Assembly: GCA_012729015.1 (NCBI GenBank)
Contig: JAAYDY010000001.1
Coordinates: 1 to 64,000, forward strand
Direction of reading: 5' to 3'
DNA length: 64,000 nt
Source: Phycisphaerae bacterium
GTDB lineage: Bacteria > Planctomycetota > Phycisphaerae > FEN-1346 > JAACEH01
The position numbers and the translations under genes are program-made. Below the pieces are notes generated by a model. That model had not been told where the DNA came from. It worked only from the letters and a program-made list of their open reading frames with translations, and did not search any database. Below, piece after piece: positions 60,416 through 64,000 of the stretch (within the stretch, counting starts at the first letter, position 1; each line of letters opens with the position of its first letter).

Positions 60416-61651
60416 TCAGATGCGGAATGCCGCCTTGACGCAGCGCGTGCGCCCTTTGCCGGTCACGGTGCGGAAGGCGTCGCGGTAGTCGGCCAGCGGG
60501 AAGGTGTGCGTCAGCAGGCCGTCGGTCTTCAGACGGCCGTCGAGAATCATCTCGTGCACAATCTGGTACGTGTGCCGCCGCTGGGGGTCGCTCGCCTCCA
60601 GGGCGCGGCCGTGCGTGCCGCTCAGGGTCAGGTGCTTGTGCGTCACCGGGTCCCAGTCCACCCAGCGTGCGTGGCCCATGCCGACCACGACCACGTGGCC
60701 GCCCGAACGGACCACGCGCAGCGAATCCTCCGTCGCGTTGCGCGAGCCGACGGCGTCGTACACCCGGTCGGCGCCGCCCAGCAGGATCGGTTTGCCGAAC
60801 GAGCCCTTGAAGACCTTCGTCTGGAACACCTTGCCCAGGTACGTGATGAGGTCGCTGCGGGCGTAGTCCCGCGGCAGGATGACGAGATTCGCGCCGCGAG
60901 CCTCGGCCAGTTCCCTCTGGAAATCGTGTCGCACCAGCGCCACGATCCTCGCGCGGCTGCCGACCGCCCGGATGGCGTCGATGACCGCCAGGCCGATGAT
61001 GCCGCCGCCGACAACCAGGACGCTCTCGTCGTCCTGCGGCGGATGGCGCATCACGGCATGGAGGCTGCACGCCAGCGGATCGACCAGGACAGCCTGGTCG
61101 TCGGTGAGGCGGTCGGGCACCTTGAACACCTGCGACCGGTGGGCCACGACCGCTTCGCTCCAGAAGCCCCCGGTAAAGGCGTTGAATCCGATCGACATCC
61201 CCGGAGGCAAGGCCCCCTCGGTCAGGCAATGGCAACTGGCCAGCAGACCTTCGCGGCACATGGGGCAGACGGGCTCGATGCCGCGCGGCTCGCAGGAGAG
61301 AATCGGCTCCACGTTCACGCGGTCGCCGACCTGGAGGCCCGTGGCCTCGGCGCCGACTTCGGTGATGCGACCGATGCTCTCGTGGCCCATCACCATCGGC
61401 GTCGAGAGAAACGCCTTGGCGAAGCTGTCGGGCGGGTTGCCCAGGGTGACCATGGCCATGTCGCTACCGCAGATGCCGCCGAGGATGGGCCGGATCTTCA
61501 CCCACTGCGGCGACGGCAGTTGCGGTTCGGGCCAGTCGGTCCGGTACCGCAGCTTGACCAGGCGACTCCAGAAGACGCCTCGCCAGAACCGGGACAGGAG
61601 TTTGATCGGGATGTAGCGAACCGGTGCAATGTTGTTCACAATTGCGCGCAT
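60416..61651 (-). CDS. Zinc-dependent MDR alcohol/sugar dehydrogenase
   Basis: A 411-residue zinc MDR. The catalytic-zinc region GGICGSDMAM and M-G-H-E-S-I-G is followed by a structural-zinc-like Cys set (CEPRGIEPVCPMCREGLLAS then C), the cofactor motif VLVVGGGIIGLAVI and a C-terminal LTLSGTHGRA. Residues 1-60 are longer than usual and begin with a basic, hydrophobic helix-like stretch. ATG 61651 with GGAG is preferred to a TTG at 61672. Substrate is likely a polyol or sugar. Confidence 0.82.
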   Translation of the reverse strand: MRAIVNNIAPVRYIPIKLLSRFWRGVFWSRLVKLRYRTDWPEPQLPSPQWVKIRPILGGICGSDMAMVTLGNPPDSFAKAFLSTPMVMGHESIGRITEVGAEATGLQVGDRVNVEPILSCEPRGIEPVCPMCREGLLASCHCLTEGALPPGMSIGFNAFTGGFWSEAVVAHRSQVFKVPDRLTDDQAVLVDPLACSLHAVMRHPPQDDESVLVVGGGIIGLAVIDAIRAVGSRARIVALVRHDFQRELAEARGANLVILPRDYARSDLITYLGKVFQTKVFKGSFGKPILLGGADRVYDAVGSRNATEDSLRVVRSGGHVVVVGMGHARWVDWDPVTHKHLTLSGTHGRALEASDPQRRHTYQIVHEMILDGRLKTDGLLTHTFPLADYRDAFRTVTGKGRTRCVKAAFRI

Positions 61652-61847
61652 GCGCCGCTCCAGATAAGGCAAGGTGGCCGAGACATGACCGCACGCCCCC
61701 CTGGCCCGCCGGTCGCCGTCATTGTAAAGGGACCGCAGAGACCGTCAAGACCCAACGTAGCCGGCATGACATCTCGCAAGGGAGACCCAGGGACAACCAT
61801 TACAACGCCGCATCGCGGCATGGGCATCTTGCCCGCGGACGAACCGC

Positions 61848-61902
61848 GCCGTGCAGGGCCAGGATGGCCCTGCGACACACGGGCAGGATGCCCGTGCCAC
61901 GG
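61848..61902. repeat. P1-family palindromes
   Basis: GTGCAGGGCCAGGATGGCCC with TGCGACAC (61851 onward), then CACGGGCAGGATGCCCGTG at 61878-61896 and GCCACGG. A short related palindrome GGGCATCTTGCCC lies at about 61822. They fill the gap between the dehydrogenase start and the sulfatase 3' end. Confidence 0.7.
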
Positions 61903-61928
61903 CGAGACTGCCTCGTGGCGTTGTAGTA

Positions 61929-63581
61929 CTATTGCCGACGCTCGCGCCAGGCTTTGGCGGCACGCAGGAAGTCGTCGCGAGGAATCACGCCACAGCGAGC
62001 GGCCCAGGCGTCGTACTCGGCGGCCATCTCGGCGACCCGGCGCGGATGCGCGGCGGCCACGTCACAGGACTCGGTTCGGTCGGCGTCCATGTCGTAGAGT
62101 TCCCAGCCGCCGCGACGGTCGGCGGGGTCGAACCCGCCACGCCCGCTCGTGGCGGCGGTGAAGTTCCGGACCAGCTTCCACCTGCCGCACCGCACGGCGG
62201 CGTTGCCCTCGTGCTCGAACAGGAGCGTCACATCGCGGTCGCGGCCTTCGAAGACCGGGACCAGGCTCGCCCCCTCCATGGGCAGAATGCGGCGGCCGTT
62301 GAACTCCTCGGGATAGCGGATGCCTGTGATGTCCACGAGGGTCGCCATGATGTCGGTGAGTTGGCCCGGTTGGTGGCGCAGTTCGCCGCGAGCGGCGATG
62401 CCCGCCGGCCAGTGCACGATCAGTGGCGTGGCGATGCCGCCCTCGTGGGTCCAGTGCTTGTACAGGCGGAACGGCGTGTTCGAGAGGTTGGCCCATTCGA
62501 CGCCGTAGGACTGGTACGTGGACTCGTCGCCGGGCATGACGTCGGGGTCGTTACCGTAGCGGACGGGGCGGCCGTCGGGAGTGCATGGGCCCGTGCCGAT
62601 CTCGCGGCCGGCGGCCTGGCGGCCCCACTCGGCGGACAACTCCTCGGCGCAGCCGCCGTTGTCGGCCAGGAACAGGATCAGCGTGTTGTCCAGTTGCCCG
62701 TGGCGACGCAGGGCGTCGAGGATGCGGCCGATGCCCTGGTCCATGCAATCAATCTGGGCGGCGTAGACCTCCATGCGTCGCTCCTGCCACGGCTTGTCGG
62801 GGACGTCGGCCCAGGCCGGGACGGCCGGATCGCGCGGCGAGAGCTGCCACGCCGGATCGATCAGCCCCAGGTCGATCATGCGACGGAGCCTCTGGCGGCG
62901 CAGTTCGTCCCATCCAGCGGCGAAACGGCCCGTGTACCTGGCGATGTCGGCCGGCTTGGCGTGCAGCGGCCAGTGCGGGGCGGTGTAGGCGACGTACTGA
63001 AAGAAGGGTTGCCCTGGCGTCTCGCGGAAATGACGGTCGATGAAGTCGACCGCGTGGTCGCTGACGGCATCGGTGTAGTAGAAGTCCGGATCGTTGCGGA
63101 CCTCGTCGTCGATGAAACGTCCGTCGCGGACGATCATGCGCGGCGAGAAGTAGTTGCCTGCGCCGCACAGGGTGCCGAAGTATCGCTCGAAACCGCGATG
63201 CTCAGGCCGGGAGTCGCAGTCGGGGTCCACCAGGTAATCGTTGCGCATGAGGTGCCACTTGCCCGACATGGAGGTGCGATAGCCGCCGGCGCGGAGCAGT
63301 TCGGCGAGCGTGATGCCATTGCGGTTGAGGTTGCCCTCGTAGCCGTCGGGGCCGTCGTAGCCGGTCAGGATGCCGATGCCGACCTGGTGCGGGTGCAGGC
63401 CGGTCATGAGGCTGGCCCGCGACGGGCTGCACCGCGGCGTGCTGCTGAACTGGGTGAAGCGGATGCCGCCGCCGGCCAGGCCGTCCAGCTTCGGCGTCCG
63501 AGCCTCGCCGCCGTAGCAGCCGAGGTCGCTGTAGCCCATGTCGTCGTTGAGGATCAGCAGAATGTTCGGCCGGTTCGACAT
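61929..63581 (-). CDS. Type I sulfatase (arylsulfatase family)
   Basis: A 550-residue sulfatase. The formylglycine motif is C51-S-P-S-R-A-S-L-M-T-G, the Cys type that needs the FGE enzyme for maturation. Metal ligands D13-D14 (LLILNDDMGYSDLG) and LADNGG complete the site, and GKWH is the family motif. No signal peptide is evident after ATG 63581, which is odd for an extracellular sulfatase. The ATG has GGAGAACTCGCG upstream. Substrate is likely a sulfated carbohydrate; it is first in the minus-strand run with MDR, SMP-30 and AKR. Confidence 0.85.
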   Translation of the reverse strand: MSNRPNILLILNDDMGYSDLGCYGGEARTPKLDGLAGGGIRFTQFSSTPRCSPSRASLMTGLHPHQVGIGILTGYDGPDGYEGNLNRNGITLAELLRAGGYRTSMSGKWHLMRNDYLVDPDCDSRPEHRGFERYFGTLCGAGNYFSPRMIVRDGRFIDDEVRNDPDFYYTDAVSDHAVDFIDRHFRETPGQPFFQYVAYTAPHWPLHAKPADIARYTGRFAAGWDELRRQRLRRMIDLGLIDPAWQLSPRDPAVPAWADVPDKPWQERRMEVYAAQIDCMDQGIGRILDALRRHGQLDNTLILFLADNGGCAEELSAEWGRQAAGREIGTGPCTPDGRPVRYGNDPDVMPGDESTYQSYGVEWANLSNTPFRLYKHWTHEGGIATPLIVHWPAGIAARGELRHQPGQLTDIMATLVDITGIRYPEEFNGRRILPMEGASLVPVFEGRDRDVTLLFEHEGNAAVRCGRWKLVRNFTAATSGRGGFDPADRRGGWELYDMDADRTESCDVAAAHPRRVAEMAAEYDAWAARCGVIPRDDFLRAAKAWRERRQ

Positions 63582-63778
63582 CGCGAGTTCTCCGTGAGAC
63601 GACGCGACGAGCAACGGATCATGGTGCCGGAGCGAGAGGTGCGACTACTGGAGATTCTCCGCCGACGGGGGCGGTTGTCAACCCACATTTCAAGCAAGCG
63701 AATCGCGACACGATGACTTGACGGCCCGCCCCGCCCCCGATAGGCTGGCCTGCACGAACACCCGTTGGAGACCCGAAC

Positions 63779-64000
63779 ATGCTGAAGACCTTGTTTCTTG
63801 AGGAACCATTGTGGCTCTGCCTGGCCTCGGGCCTGGCGCTGCTGGTCACGATCGCCGTGTGGCAGAGCCGCCGCACGCGAGGCCCGTTGTACGCAATGGC
63901 GTTCTGGGTGGCGTTCGGCGTGGGCGTGTACGTGGCAGCGACACTGGTGGACACGCCTCGCGAGAAGGTGGCCAAGGCGTGGGTCGAAATCCGCCAGGCG
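63779..64000 (+). CDS. Small membrane protein, cut by the window end
   Basis: Open frame of at least 74 codons running off the end. It starts MLKTLFLEEPLW with two hydrophobic segments (LALLVTIAVW and AFWVAFGVGVYVAATLV) and then L-V-D-T-P-R-E-K-V. The ATG follows TTGGAGACCC. The mix of two helices and a charged loop resembles conserved planctomycetal membrane proteins of unknown role; the C-terminus is not visible. Confidence 0.6.
   Translation, partial: MLKTLFLEEPLWLCLASGLALLVTIAVWQSRRTRGPLYAMAFWVAFGVGVYVAATLVDTPREKVAKAWVEIRQA

Overview
The window is high-GC bacterial DNA, densely coding on both strands. It most resembles a free-living, polysaccharide-degrading member of the PVC group, probably Planctomycetota. 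This rests on gene content, not on a marker gene. There are three short secreted proteins with PEP-CTERM tails (29866, 39275 and 43900, minus strand), two large exported proteins with dockerin-like C-termini (RCC1-type and BNR-type), a GFTMIELL pseudopilin, an FGly sulfatase, two heparinase II/III-like lyases, a CE15-type esterase, a class II photolyase and many degradative sugar enzymes. No rRNA, tRNA, CRISPR array or intact transposase was found.

Layout. 0.1-3.4 kb: a metallo-hydrolase/ferritin-like pair, a small membrane protein, a zinc-ribbon protein and an RHS remnant. 3.6-5.3 kb: two small lipoprotein genes, one bracketed by a 168-bp direct repeat. 5.3-7.3 kb: an overlapping BNR-sialidase-like and N-acetylneuraminate-lyase-like pair. 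8-11.2 kb: a pseudopilin convergent with an RCC1/dockerin protein, separated by a hairpin. 11.5-17.9 kb: murJ, an accessory DUF5131/TcmP pair, a beta-propeller protein and GTP-type PEP carboxykinase. 18.2-23.6 kb: a TolC / HlyD / ABC ATPase / FtsX permease (MacAB-TolC-like) operon. 23.7-33.8 kb: heparinase-like lyases, photolyase, a URO-D-like protein, a PEP-CTERM protein and a CE15 esterase. 34-37.2 kb: a MarR regulator divergent from a WXXGXW-repeat lipoprotein. 37.4-43.9 kb: an alpha-oxoamine synthase, two PEP-CTERM proteins and a three-gene minus operon (quinone oxidoreductase, SDR, type I dehydroquinase-like). 44.2-49.4 kb: a GIY-YIG-like protein, a Crp/Fnr regulator, a xylose-isomerase-like TIM barrel and an exported esterase. 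49.6-53.6 kb: an L-arabinose-type catabolic operon (ribulokinase, ribulose-5-P 4-epimerase, FucI/AraA-like isomerase). 53.7-58.4 kb: an aspartic-protease/ankyrin lipoprotein and a BNR-dockerin protein. 58.5-64 kb: aldo/keto reductase, SMP-30 lactonase, zinc dehydrogenase and sulfatase, all on minus, then a truncated membrane protein.

How it fits together. Most genes serve capture and breakdown of complex acidic or sulfated polysaccharides (lyases, sulfatase, esterases, BNR propellers) and funnelling of released sugars (ribulose/arabinose kinase route, SMP-30, sugar dehydrogenases, TIM-barrel isomerases). PEP carboxykinase, MurJ and the efflux operon are housekeeping or envelope functions. Accessory character is strongest in the 2.8-8 kb stretch, the TcmP/DUF5131 pair, and the gaps. 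The gaps are full of short interspersed palindromic elements in several families, and in two places the 3' end of a neighbouring gene is found again beyond an intervening gene.
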